A DNA stretch of 64,000 bases from Chitinophagales bacterium (lineage in GTDB: Bacteria; Bacteroidota; Bacteroidia; Chitinophagales; Saprospiraceae), in contig JAFLBP010000004.1 of the NCBI GenBank assembly GCA_017303875.1, positions 170,915 to 234,914 of the forward strand, given 5' to 3'. How positions within the stretch are numbered: position 1 is the stretch's first letter; each line of letters starts with the position of its first letter. The notes under the pieces were generated by a model. That model worked only from the letters and a program-made list of their open reading frames with translations, did no database searches and had not been told where the DNA came from. Shown here one piece after another: positions 51,684-59,197 of this stretch. The translations under genes were made by a program, and so were the position numbers.

Positions 51684-52351
51684 GGTTCAGTAGCGATTAA
51701 GGTAATCATCACGATGGCGGGTACAGAAATATTGTCGTAGCCTTTGCCGCTCACGGCTTCCGCAAGAGTGGCAAGTGCCGCAATCAGGAGTACACGAACC
51801 CCGATTTGCATAAAACTCATACCCGTATTGATGCTGGGGGCAAAGACAAGGCACAAGACAATGGCACTGATCAGAAAACCCAGTGAACCGCTCAGTGTTT
51901 TGTGTGCCGATCCGATTGTAAAGGGTTTCCAGGGCCATTTTTTACCTAAAAGTGCCGCAACAGGATCGCAAATGGCGAGAATTAGAATAGGCAGGTAAAA
52001 GTGTATGTACTGCTTGCCGTAATGGTCGTACGCTAAGTAAGCGCCGTAAACGGCTATCGGATAGGCAATACTGCCCACCGAATCACGATCTATGGCATTG
52101 ATGGAGGGCAGCAGTTTGTACTTCAGGCTGAGCAGCAAAATAATCAGGAAACTGCTGCACAGCAACAACACCAACCAGTGATTGCCCAGCAACAAAGGGA
52201 AGAGCAGGGTGAGCAGGCCGGTGCCGATGTGTACGAATTTGCGGGTAAATTCTGCCCGAACCTGCTGCTTGTGGTATAGCCATTCCGCCGTCCCGAAAAG
52301 CGCCAGGAAGGCTGTGCCCAGCAAAAGGGTGTTGATCAGGTCTTGTTTCAT
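51680..52351 (-). CDS. Phytol/dolichol-kinase-like CTP-dependent membrane kinase
   Basis: About 223 residues with six to seven membrane helices. Family blocks of the SEC59/VTE5/DGK1 group are visible: RKFVHIGTGLL near the N-terminus, CDPVAALLGKKWPW, KTLSGSLGF and AEAVSGKGYDNISVP. Members transfer phosphate from CTP to polyprenol, phytol or diacylglycerol. I start at MKQDLINTLL, one base after the DUF3419 stop; an ATG 18 bases upstream is possible. In this operon a prenyl or prenylated alcohol is the natural guess for its substrate. Confidence 0.83.
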   Translation of the reverse strand: MKQDLINTLLLGTAFLALFGTAEWLYHKQQVRAEFTRKFVHIGTGLLTLLFPLLLGNHWLVLLLCSSFLIILLLSLKYKLLPSINAIDRDSVGSIAYPIAVYGAYLAYDHYGKQYIHFYLPILILAICDPVAALLGKKWPWKPFTIGSAHKTLSGSLGFLISAIVLCLVFAPSINTGMSFMQIGVRVLLIAALATLAEAVSGKGYDNISVPAIVMITLIATEP

Positions 52352-52352
52352 T

Positions 52353-53441
52353 TCAGATTTTTTGATCAATCAGAAAGCGGTTATAAAAAAAGCCCCGGTC
52401 GGCTGCGCTCAGGGCAATGGATTGCGACTCAAGAAAGGCCACGCGTTCGGGATAAATTTCCGAAACCCGGCGCGGCACCATCAGGTTCCAGTAGGCCATA
52501 CGCCCGCCCGTATTTAATCCGCAGCACAACTCTGCCGCCGTGCGGCCGAAAGTGCTGCTGTCCATATATTCAAAAATGTTCGAGAGGTTCATGGAGTCAA
52601 ACTGCCCGTATTGCTTGCAGGCTTGCTCGGCGTAGCCGCTTGCGATGTGCAGTTGTGCCAGGTTTTCTTTTATTTTCGGGAAATGCGTCAGCTGCAAATA
52701 ATCCGGCAAATGCGGCCCGAAATGTCCGCATAAATTGAAATGCAGGATAAAGTTTTGCTGCGCGGCCACACTTTTCAGATGCGTTTCGGCTTTCTGAAAA
52801 ATATACTCCCCGACGCTTACTTCTACCTGTTTGAGAAACTCCGGATCGCGCCCGTATTTACCCATGACGTACTTGCTGAAAAATATTTTGAACAACAAAC
52901 GCCAGCGCCAGGTATTCCAGTGGGCCGAGTAAAAATCGGCTTGCGCTGCCGCATTTTTGGGCGCCAGCAACGCCTGTGTTGTTTTCTTACGGTGAATCCA
53001 GGGCAATATTTTTTTACTGAAATAGCGGAAGTAACGCTCAAATTTCCCTTGCAAAATCACACCCTTTTCAATTTGTGCGGTTTGCATTTCCCACCAAACC
53101 CGGGCGTCGCGACTCAATTCATTTTTCAGTAAATCAAAGGTCTGCCGGCGCTTTTGATCGTTGTGGAAACCCAAAAATGCCAGCAGTTCTTCGTATTCGA
53201 GGCGCTGAATAGCTACTTTTTTCAGTTCAATCAGGTGTAGCTGCGCAGGGTTTAGATCTATGGCAACCAGCAGTTCCGGAGCCGTGCCCAACAGCGAAAA
53301 ACTGTTGTCGCCCGCCGAACCAATGGATAAAATTTTACCGCCCGCCGCAGGCGCAAGTCCTTTCAGCAGTACGTCCGCATCTTCCCAGCAATTAGCATAG
53401 CGAACAAAATTGAAATCAACCGTTTCCGTCAGTTTTTTCAT
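52353..53441 (-). CDS. DUF3419 protein, BtaA-like aminocarboxypropyl transferase
   Basis: 362 residues. The family N-terminus FNFVRYANCWEDADVLLKGL is followed by a SAM-binding motif (ILSIGSAGDNSF) and IDLNPAQLHLIELK. BtaA, the founding member, moves the 3-amino-3-carboxypropyl group of S-adenosylmethionine to diacylglycerol to make a homoserine ether lipid. Here no BtaB (N-methyltransferase) follows, so a full betaine lipid is not implied. The acceptor could be a prenylated alcohol made by the operon (inference). Confidence 0.85.
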   Translation of the reverse strand: MKKLTETVDFNFVRYANCWEDADVLLKGLAPAAGGKILSIGSAGDNSFSLLGTAPELLVAIDLNPAQLHLIELKKVAIQRLEYEELLAFLGFHNDQKRRQTFDLLKNELSRDARVWWEMQTAQIEKGVILQGKFERYFRYFSKKILPWIHRKKTTQALLAPKNAAAQADFYSAHWNTWRWRLLFKIFFSKYVMGKYGRDPEFLKQVEVSVGEYIFQKAETHLKSVAAQQNFILHFNLCGHFGPHLPDYLQLTHFPKIKENLAQLHIASGYAEQACKQYGQFDSMNLSNIFEYMDSSTFGRTAAELCCGLNTGGRMAYWNLMVPRRVSEIYPERVAFLESQSIALSAADRGFFYNRFLIDQKI

Positions 53442-53522
53442 AGGTCAGTTTTTTTGCATGTTTTCCGCAATTACACACAAATATTTAAGTAAAAAATCTG
53501 CGAAATCTGCGGGAAAAAATTA

Positions 53523-53605
53523 AAAATCAAGCATCCAAAATCAAGCATCCAAAATCAAGCATCCAAAATCAAGCATCCAAAATCAAGCATCCAAAATCAA
53601 GCATC
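53523..53605. repeat. 14-bp tandem repeat, six units
   Basis: Five exact copies of aaaatcaagcatcc and one truncated copy, ending inside the stop codon of the dikinase gene. The unit resembles the gene's own last codons, suggesting it grew by slippage from the 3' end. It lies in the only sizeable gap (162 bases) of the operon. Confidence 0.9.
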
Positions 53606-56177
53606 AAACATCTAAAATCCGCTTAATCACGCCCGTACTGCCATCCATTTCCACCCAATCGCCGGTTTTCAGGGTTTTCAGCAGCCCCGTCACCCCCACG
53701 ATGCAGGGGATACCCATTTCTCTGGAAACGATGGCCGAATGGCTGAGCAGACTGCCGCGCTCCACAATAATGGCCGAAGCGCTTGGGAATAGGGTTACCC
53801 AGCCCGGATCGGTACTTGAAGTGACGAGAATATCACCGTCCAAGGAGCGTACTTCACCCGGATTGAGCACCACGCGTACGCGGGCGCGCACCTGACCTGG
53901 ACAACAGCCCACACCTTTCAAATCGCCCTCAATCACTTCCACCTTTCCGGTACTGAAAAAATCATTGGCGTGGTACACCATACCCCAGGTTGCAAAGCGC
54001 TCGGCAGGGGCCGCCTGCGAGCGGTATTCGTCGTATTCCGCTTTGCGCAGGGCAATGGTTTCGCGCAGGCGCTGCGAAACGGCCCGGCCCTCGATGAAAG
54101 CAAAGATCTCCTCTTTACCGAGGTAAAAAATGTCTCTTGGGTCGTCAATGAGGTTTTCAGCGTACCAGTTGTCGCCCATTGCCGAAAAAATTGCCCGGAC
54201 GATACCAAAGGCACGCGTGCGCTCGTAGCGCAGGTTCTCTCTCGCGCTCACTAAGGAACGCGCCTTGTGCAAGGTGCTTTTCAGGCGCCATTTTTTAAAC
54301 GGCTTGTTGCGCAGGGCCTTGTTGAGTTCGGCTTCGGCGTTGCTGCGCAGGCTTTCTTCTACATTGCCGGACGTGCGCGCAGCGGTGATGCCGGTTTCTA
54401 CATAGGATTTCAGTACCCGCACAAACAGCGCCGGGTTTTGGGTATAACTCACCGTTTCCAGCTTCAACTCCCCGATACAACGCTCCCCAAAATCCAGAAT
54501 ATAGCGCTCAATTTCAGCTTTTATATGCAAGGAAGCCGCGTCGTCGGCCTGTTGCAGGGTTTGCCAGATTTCATTTGCTGTTTGTGTTTCAAATAAGGTT
54601 TTAAGTGTCGGGCTGGAAGCGATTTCGGTGGCCAGCGCGATGCTTCGGTGTATGGGCTGGGTGGAAATGATGTCGCTGCTGCCGCAAAGTAAATCGTTGT
54701 GAATGTTGGGGTTATCGCTGATTTTGTATTGCTCGCAGCGCTTTTGTAACAGGCCAAACCAGATCATCGCAAAAAAGTCGTTCAACAATGGCGCCTTCCA
54801 TTCATTGAGCAATTTGCGCTCAAATTCAAGGTAAAGTGCCATGAGTTCATGGGCATTTTTTTCCGAAAAATTGATCTGCTTGTAAGTGCTGATGGTCGTT
54901 TCAAGCAGGGCCATAAATGCCGCACGCCGCCGGGGCAGGGAGCGGAAACGCCCGTACATCTGAACGGCCATTTTGAGTATACGCCACCAGGCGGCTCCTT
55001 TCGACAGGCGATAATGTTCCGGAATGTCGAAACGCTCTTTTACGCCCATCATTTTCTCCATAAAACGGGCGTTGATGCTATACCCGGGCAACATGGCCAG
55101 CATGTGATACCAGGTGCGCAGGTTGTAATACACACGGCCGTTCATCAGGCCCAGCGTATTGGCAAACACGCGCTCATTTTGCCGAATCACCTTGTCTTCC
55201 ACACCCATAAAGGCGCTGAACAGCTTGTAAGCGCCTTCGTACGACTGACTGATAAAAGAAAAGGTCAGCGGCGTTGTTACGCCCGGATAGGATTCAATGA
55301 TGTTGCTGTTGTCCCAGAGCATGTACTCGGCCGAACTGTCCGGAATTTTATGCAGGTTGGTTACCGGACGGGCCTGCAGGGCGTACAATTTACCTTCGGC
55401 AAATGCAAATTCCATATCCTGGGGTTTGCCGAATGCGCGGCGACAGGTGTCGAGCATTTCAGCGACATCCAGTATTTGTACGTCGCTGAGTACCGGTTGT
55501 TGGCGTGCTGCTTCCGGAACCTCAGTAATTTTGGTGCCGCCATTTTCGGGGTCTAATACAAATTGGCGGTCTTTATCGGCAATTTGCCTGCTAATTTGTT
55601 CATTTTCAAGAATATAATTATCGGAATCCAATTCGCCGGAAACAAGCCCTTCGCCTAACCCATAAACGGCGCTGATGACTTTGGCCTTGCGATTGCCATT
55701 TGCCGGATTGATGCCAAACGCCACTCCGGCACTTTCGGCCGCTACCATTTCCTGAATAATTACGGCAATTCCGAGGTCCTGCGCCAGTCCGTTGTGTCGC
55801 CGATATTCCAGAATGCGCGGACTATAAGCCGATTTCCACACTTTTTTAATGTTTTCGGCTACCTGTTCCGGTTTTACAAAAAGATGGGTTTCAAATTGTC
55901 CGGCAAAGGAAAAAGCGGCGCCGTCTTCATCAATGGCCGACGAACGCACGGCGAAAAACGGAACACCGGGAAATTGAGCCAAAATGGTGTCGATAAAGGC
56001 CGGCGGAAAGGTATAACGGTCAATCGCCTGGTCGAAGGCTTCCGGCGCGAGGCCGTTCAGGATTTCCCGGATATGCGAGGCCGGAATGGCCGTCCAGCGG
56101 GGCACGCGTAAACCCAATTGCTCAAGGGCGCGCAGGTTGGCCGCTTTGCCCCCGATGTCTGAAGTGTTTGTTTTCAT
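53604..56177 (-). CDS. PEP-synthase-like dikinase without PEP domain (rifampicin phosphotransferase-like layout)
   Basis: 857 residues. The N-terminal ATP-grasp domain (PPDK_N) has GGKAANLRAL, FAVRSSAIDEDG and FSFAGQFET. A central helical region of about 400 residues is of unknown specificity. The C-terminal swivelling phosphohistidine domain has His813 in GSLLSHSAIVSREMGIP. The PEP/pyruvate TIM barrel of PpsA is absent. This layout equals rifampicin phosphotransferase and related dikinases, which turn ATP, substrate and water into AMP, phosphate and a phosphorylated product. I start at MKTNTSDIGG, 10 bases after the UbiA stop; the longer frame to 56324 overlaps that gene. Confidence 0.87.
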   Translation of the reverse strand: MKTNTSDIGGKAANLRALEQLGLRVPRWTAIPASHIREILNGLAPEAFDQAIDRYTFPPAFIDTILAQFPGVPFFAVRSSAIDEDGAAFSFAGQFETHLFVKPEQVAENIKKVWKSAYSPRILEYRRHNGLAQDLGIAVIIQEMVAAESAGVAFGINPANGNRKAKVISAVYGLGEGLVSGELDSDNYILENEQISRQIADKDRQFVLDPENGGTKITEVPEAARQQPVLSDVQILDVAEMLDTCRRAFGKPQDMEFAFAEGKLYALQARPVTNLHKIPDSSAEYMLWDNSNIIESYPGVTTPLTFSFISQSYEGAYKLFSAFMGVEDKVIRQNERVFANTLGLMNGRVYYNLRTWYHMLAMLPGYSINARFMEKMMGVKERFDIPEHYRLSKGAAWWRILKMAVQMYGRFRSLPRRRAAFMALLETTISTYKQINFSEKNAHELMALYLEFERKLLNEWKAPLLNDFFAMIWFGLLQKRCEQYKISDNPNIHNDLLCGSSDIISTQPIHRSIALATEIASSPTLKTLFETQTANEIWQTLQQADDAASLHIKAEIERYILDFGERCIGELKLETVSYTQNPALFVRVLKSYVETGITAARTSGNVEESLRSNAEAELNKALRNKPFKKWRLKSTLHKARSLVSARENLRYERTRAFGIVRAIFSAMGDNWYAENLIDDPRDIFYLGKEEIFAFIEGRAVSQRLRETIALRKAEYDEYRSQAAPAERFATWGMVYHANDFFSTGKVEVIEGDLKGVGCCPGQVRARVRVVLNPGEVRSLDGDILVTSSTDPGWVTLFPSASAIIVERGSLLSHSAIVSREMGIPCIVGVTGLLKTLKTGDWVEMDGSTGVIKRILDV

Positions 56178-56187
56178 GTCTTGAAAT

Positions 56188-57141
56188 TTAGGAAGCGGAG
56201 AGGATGCCGGAAAGGGTGAGGTACATGCCGATGGTCCATAGGGCGCTGGCATATTCCACAAATTTTGCGTTTCGGGGCGTTTTTTGTCGCCAGTAGAGTA
56301 GGGCGGGTGTTGTGCAGAGTACAAAAATGCCGGCTAACAAGTAATAAGCGATGTTGGAATACCCCGCGTAGCGGCAAGCTGCGGCACTGAGCAGGAGGGT
56401 TGCGATCAAAGTGGCGATCCACAAGGCAACGGCCCGGCCTGCTCCAAGCATGGCAGTATACGTTAATACGCCTTCTGCCTCCTGTTCCGGCGCCCTGATT
56501 TTACGCCCGACTTCCAAAACAATGCCGTTCATGTAGGAGACGGCGAAGAAAAACAACAAACCCTTGGGCGCTGCTGCGCCGTCGAGCAGCCAGTCTAATC
56601 CGCTGGCATAAATATCCACCAAAGGAATGATAAACATGTGCGACACCACATACCAGAATTGGTGTTTTTTCAACCATTCCGCTACAAAAAACTCTTTGCC
56701 CATCAGCAGTAAATAGCCAATGACAGCAAAATAAAGCCAGAGCATGACGGGGAAAAAGTAGGCATTTATGGCAATTTGAAGCGCGGCCACTACAATTCCA
56801 AGCCATTTTAACTCCTCAAAACTGATTAATCCGCGGGGTACGGGCAAGTGAGGCCGATACTGCGCATCGTCTTCGGCATCTTTGAATTCATCAAAAATGC
56901 GCACAAGCAGAAACAGGGTAATAGTGGTAAAAATACCTGTAAAATAGCGGTCCCAGGGTACAAAACCCGCTGCTCCGCGACAATGGCGGGAATAAGCAAT
57001 GGCAGAGAAGCTGAAAGCTGCCACCAGAAGCCCGTGTCCGAGCAAGGGGAATCGTTCATTTTGGTACCAATACAGGCGTTTGAGCAAGGGCGCGTTGTTT
57101 TGCTCCGGCTTGCTGAATGCATTTTGCTTGATGGGTTTCAC
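56188..57141 (-). CDS. Divergent UbiA-superfamily prenyltransferase
   Basis: 317 residues, about eight membrane helices. The first acidic motif is RIFDEFKDAEDDAQYRP, with three Asp in altered spacing compared with NDxxDxxxD, followed by LPVPRGLIS. The second loop is EVGRKIRAPEQEAEGV, without the usual DxxxD. It therefore belongs to an uncharacterised branch, clearly different from the UbiA/MqnP at 33400-34263. It starts 3 bases after the HMG-CoA reductase stop. Probable role: transfer of an isoprenoid chain to a polar acceptor. Confidence 0.82.
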   Translation of the reverse strand: MKPIKQNAFSKPEQNNAPLLKRLYWYQNERFPLLGHGLLVAAFSFSAIAYSRHCRGAAGFVPWDRYFTGIFTTITLFLLVRIFDEFKDAEDDAQYRPHLPVPRGLISFEELKWLGIVVAALQIAINAYFFPVMLWLYFAVIGYLLLMGKEFFVAEWLKKHQFWYVVSHMFIIPLVDIYASGLDWLLDGAAAPKGLLFFFAVSYMNGIVLEVGRKIRAPEQEAEGVLTYTAMLGAGRAVALWIATLIATLLLSAAACRYAGYSNIAYYLLAGIFVLCTTPALLYWRQKTPRNAKFVEYASALWTIGMYLTLSGILSAS

Positions 57142-57143
57142 GT

Positions 57144-58424
57144 TCAGATTTTTTTGCGTCCTAATTTTTTATGTGCCGCCGAAAAATGCCCGGCTGATAA
57201 TGCCGCAGCGATAGAAAGCTCACCGGCCAAAACCAGCGCACCGCAGATTTCGGAGAATTTGCGCGCCTTGCCGGGGCCATAGCAATCCATCAGTTCCAAG
57301 CATTCGCGTTGGGTTGGCAGGCTGGTGCCGCCGCCAACCGTGCCAACGATCAGGTTGGGCAGGGTCACGCTGGCGTATAAATTTCCTTCCGGCGTATGCT
57401 CCATTCGGGTGATGCCGATGGCTGCTTCGGCAATACAGGCCACGTCTTGCCCGGTAGCGATAAACAGCGCCGTGAGGCCGTTGGCAAAATGCCCCTGCGC
57501 ACCGATAGCCCCGCTTTGAATAATGCCGATGGTGGAAGAGCGCCAGTAGTCGGCCATAGCGGCGGGGGTGGTTTTCAGGACGCGGCGGACGATTTCTTCC
57601 GACAGCACCACCTCCGTTGTTACTTTTTTACCGCGCACTTTGGTAAAAGAAAGCGAAGTTGCTTTTTTGTCGCCGGAATAGTTGCTTTCAATGAACCAGA
57701 AAGAGGGTTTTACCGGCGTATTTTCAATAATATAATGGCAAATGGCATCGGTGCAGAGCGTCACCATATTTTGGCCGGATGCGTCGCCGGTATGAAACTC
57801 AAATGTGAGGAACAAATGATTGCCTTCAATATTGGTAATCATGTCGTTGAGCTTTGCAAAACGGCTGTTTTCCTCGGTTATTTGCTTGAATTTATCCACT
57901 TGTTGCAATACCCAGCCAATGAAGCCGCCTAACTCGGCGATGCTTTTAAATTTGAATACGGGACTGCGTTGTACCCCTTCAATAAGGCAAATGGACGTAG
58001 CGCCGCCGGCTAAATAGCAAGCTTTGGCCCCGCGGTGGTAGGAGGCAACCAAAGCGCCTTCACTGGTAGCTAAGGGTATATAGAAATCGCCCTGAGCGGC
58101 AGTGCCAATGATCCGTACCGGGCCAATGATACCGGTGGGGATCATCGACATGCCGATATAATTTTCAATGTTTCCTTCGAGATTTTCCAATTCACTGAAG
58201 GTGGCTTTGCCGCAGAGGTGGGGCATTGGAACGCCGGTTTGTTCCTCCAGGAATTGCAGGCGCGCGTCTGTACCTTCCGGCGTTGCCTGTGCTTCTACCG
58301 GCAGGCGTTCCGATTGGCTTTTGAGCGGAATTTTAGCGTTGATTTCTGCGATGATTTGGTCTACGTTGCGGATGGCATGAATCCGCTGTAATGCCTGGTT
58401 CGTTTTATCCGAAGATGAGGCCAT
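57144..58424 (-). CDS. Hydroxymethylglutaryl-CoA reductase
   Basis: Makes mevalonate from HMG-CoA. 426 residues, soluble, no membrane part. The catalytic set is visible: Glu in ATSEGALVAS, Lys in SGDKKATSL, Asp in ATGQDVACIA and His in SAGHFSAAHKK. The entry motif ENYIGMSMIPTGI and GTVGGGTSLPTQ are also intact. The C-terminal histidine segment is of the biosynthetic (class I-like) form. It is the first gene of the six-gene operon and implies a mevalonate route in this organism. Confidence 0.93.
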   Translation of the reverse strand: MASSSDKTNQALQRIHAIRNVDQIIAEINAKIPLKSQSERLPVEAQATPEGTDARLQFLEEQTGVPMPHLCGKATFSELENLEGNIENYIGMSMIPTGIIGPVRIIGTAAQGDFYIPLATSEGALVASYHRGAKACYLAGGATSICLIEGVQRSPVFKFKSIAELGGFIGWVLQQVDKFKQITEENSRFAKLNDMITNIEGNHLFLTFEFHTGDASGQNMVTLCTDAICHYIIENTPVKPSFWFIESNYSGDKKATSLSFTKVRGKKVTTEVVLSEEIVRRVLKTTPAAMADYWRSSTIGIIQSGAIGAQGHFANGLTALFIATGQDVACIAEAAIGITRMEHTPEGNLYASVTLPNLIVGTVGGGTSLPTQRECLELMDCYGPGKARKFSEICGALVLAGELSIAAALSAGHFSAAHKKLGRKKI

Positions 58425-58500
58425 ACAATCAGGTTAAAAAGTTAATAGAAAGGTTGTTTAAGCGATACCAGGGTAGGGTAGTGAGGTAGCCGGGAAAATA

Positions 58501-58560
58501 AGAGCATGTTCGGGAATTCATGCTCGCTTTCGCACGATCATGAATTCCCGAACATGCTCT
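58501..58560. repeat. 22-bp perfect hairpin in the leader of the lipid operon
   Basis: Arms 58501-58522 and 58539-58560 (agagcatgttcgggaattca-tg and complement) with a 16-base loop. Read on the minus strand the stem is followed at once by TATTTT, like a terminator. It lies between the operon promoter and the HMG-CoA reductase start, 76 bases before the ATG, so it could be an attenuator. Confidence 0.85.
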
Positions 58561-58581
58561 AAGTGTTTGCTTCCCCGGGGA

Positions 58582-58612
58582 CGAAAGTAGGGGAGTTTCA
58601 GGAACTTGTCAA
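58582..58612 (-). promoter_or_regulatory. Probable promoter of the six-gene operon
   Basis: The minus strand reads TTG (58610-58612), 20 bases, then TACTTTCG (58582-58589), one mismatch from TAnnTTTG. It gives a leader of about 150 bases containing the hairpin. Confidence 0.5.
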
Positions 58613-58638
58613 GTAAATATTTGGCGAGCCGCCGGAAA

Positions 58639-58878
58639 TCAGTTTTTTTGTTCCAATTCCGCCTGTAATTTCCGGATGTTCCGGCCTAAAATCATGGTTA
58701 CAGGCGCCAGCGCAATAGCAATGCCAAAGTTGATGGTAGCTTGCTGCCCTTGCGTCAGCCGATAGATGCCGGTGCCTACGAGTACGAGTTGTATGATCAC
58801 CAGCAAAACGCTGATATTCCTCAGAAAATTGATTTTTTTGCCAAGCGCCTCAGCGCCTTGCTCAGAAAAATGATCCAT
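58639..58878 (-). CDS. Small hypothetical membrane protein
   Basis: 79 residues with two membrane helices (about 20-40 and 48-65) between a polar N-terminus and a charged C-terminus (RNIRKLQAELEQKN). No family recognised. It is the first gene upstream of the lipid operon promoter on the same strand and is preceded by heptamer repeats. Whether it belongs to that system is unknown. Confidence 0.6.
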   Translation of the reverse strand: MDHFSEQGAEALGKKINFLRNISVLLVIIQLVLVGTGIYRLTQGQQATINFGIAIALAPVTMILGRNIRKLQAELEQKN

Positions 58879-58883
58879 GTTTT

Positions 58884-58977
58884 TTAACGATGAACTATAA
58901 ACGATGAACTATGAACTATGAACGATGAATGATGAATAAAGTAGATTAACGGATTCATCGTTCATCGTTACTATTCG
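58884..58977. repeat. Heptamer repeats gatgaac/tatgaac with complement
   Basis: About seven degenerate 7-base units of the form gatgaac, tatgaac and gatgaat are followed by a short complementary stretch (ttcatcgttcatcg). The same unit family borders the inverted repeat at 35361-35573. Confidence 0.75.
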
Positions 58978-59181
58978 TTATTTGTTGCTGAAAAATCGTT
59001 TGTTGGTGTAGCCGACAACCATGCCGGCAATCAGGCTGATGGGAAAGGCAACGAGTAGTTTGTTGGTATCCGGGAATACGCCATTGGTATTCCACCACAC
59101 CACAATATTGGCGATGTACATCACTGCCGCCCAGATAAGTCCGGGCCTGACCCAATCGTATTTTGGTTTGGAACTGTCCAT
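58978..59181 (-). CDS. Small hypothetical membrane protein
   Basis: 67 residues, two membrane helices (about 14-30 and 44-58), basic ends (YTNKRFFSNK). No family recognised. It ends the group downstream of GH97, 16 bases after that gene's stop, and may be co-transcribed with it. Confidence 0.6.
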   Translation of the reverse strand: MDSSKPKYDWVRPGLIWAAVMYIANIVVWWNTNGVFPDTNKLLVAFPISLIAGMVVGYTNKRFFSNK

Positions 59182-59197
59182 CTGTCAATTCGTTTGC

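Noticed and set aside
52353..53441. Complete betaine lipid (BtaA-BtaB) pathway
   Set aside because: No N-methyltransferase of the BtaB kind is in the operon, so only the head-group transfer step is supported.
53523..53605. CRISPR or attachment site from the direct repeats
   Set aside because: The 14-base units are joined head to tail with no spacers; it is a simple tandem repeat.
53604..56177. Phosphoenolpyruvate synthase (ppsA)
   Set aside because: The C-terminal PEP/pyruvate-binding barrel is absent and the chain ends shortly after the phosphohistidine domain.
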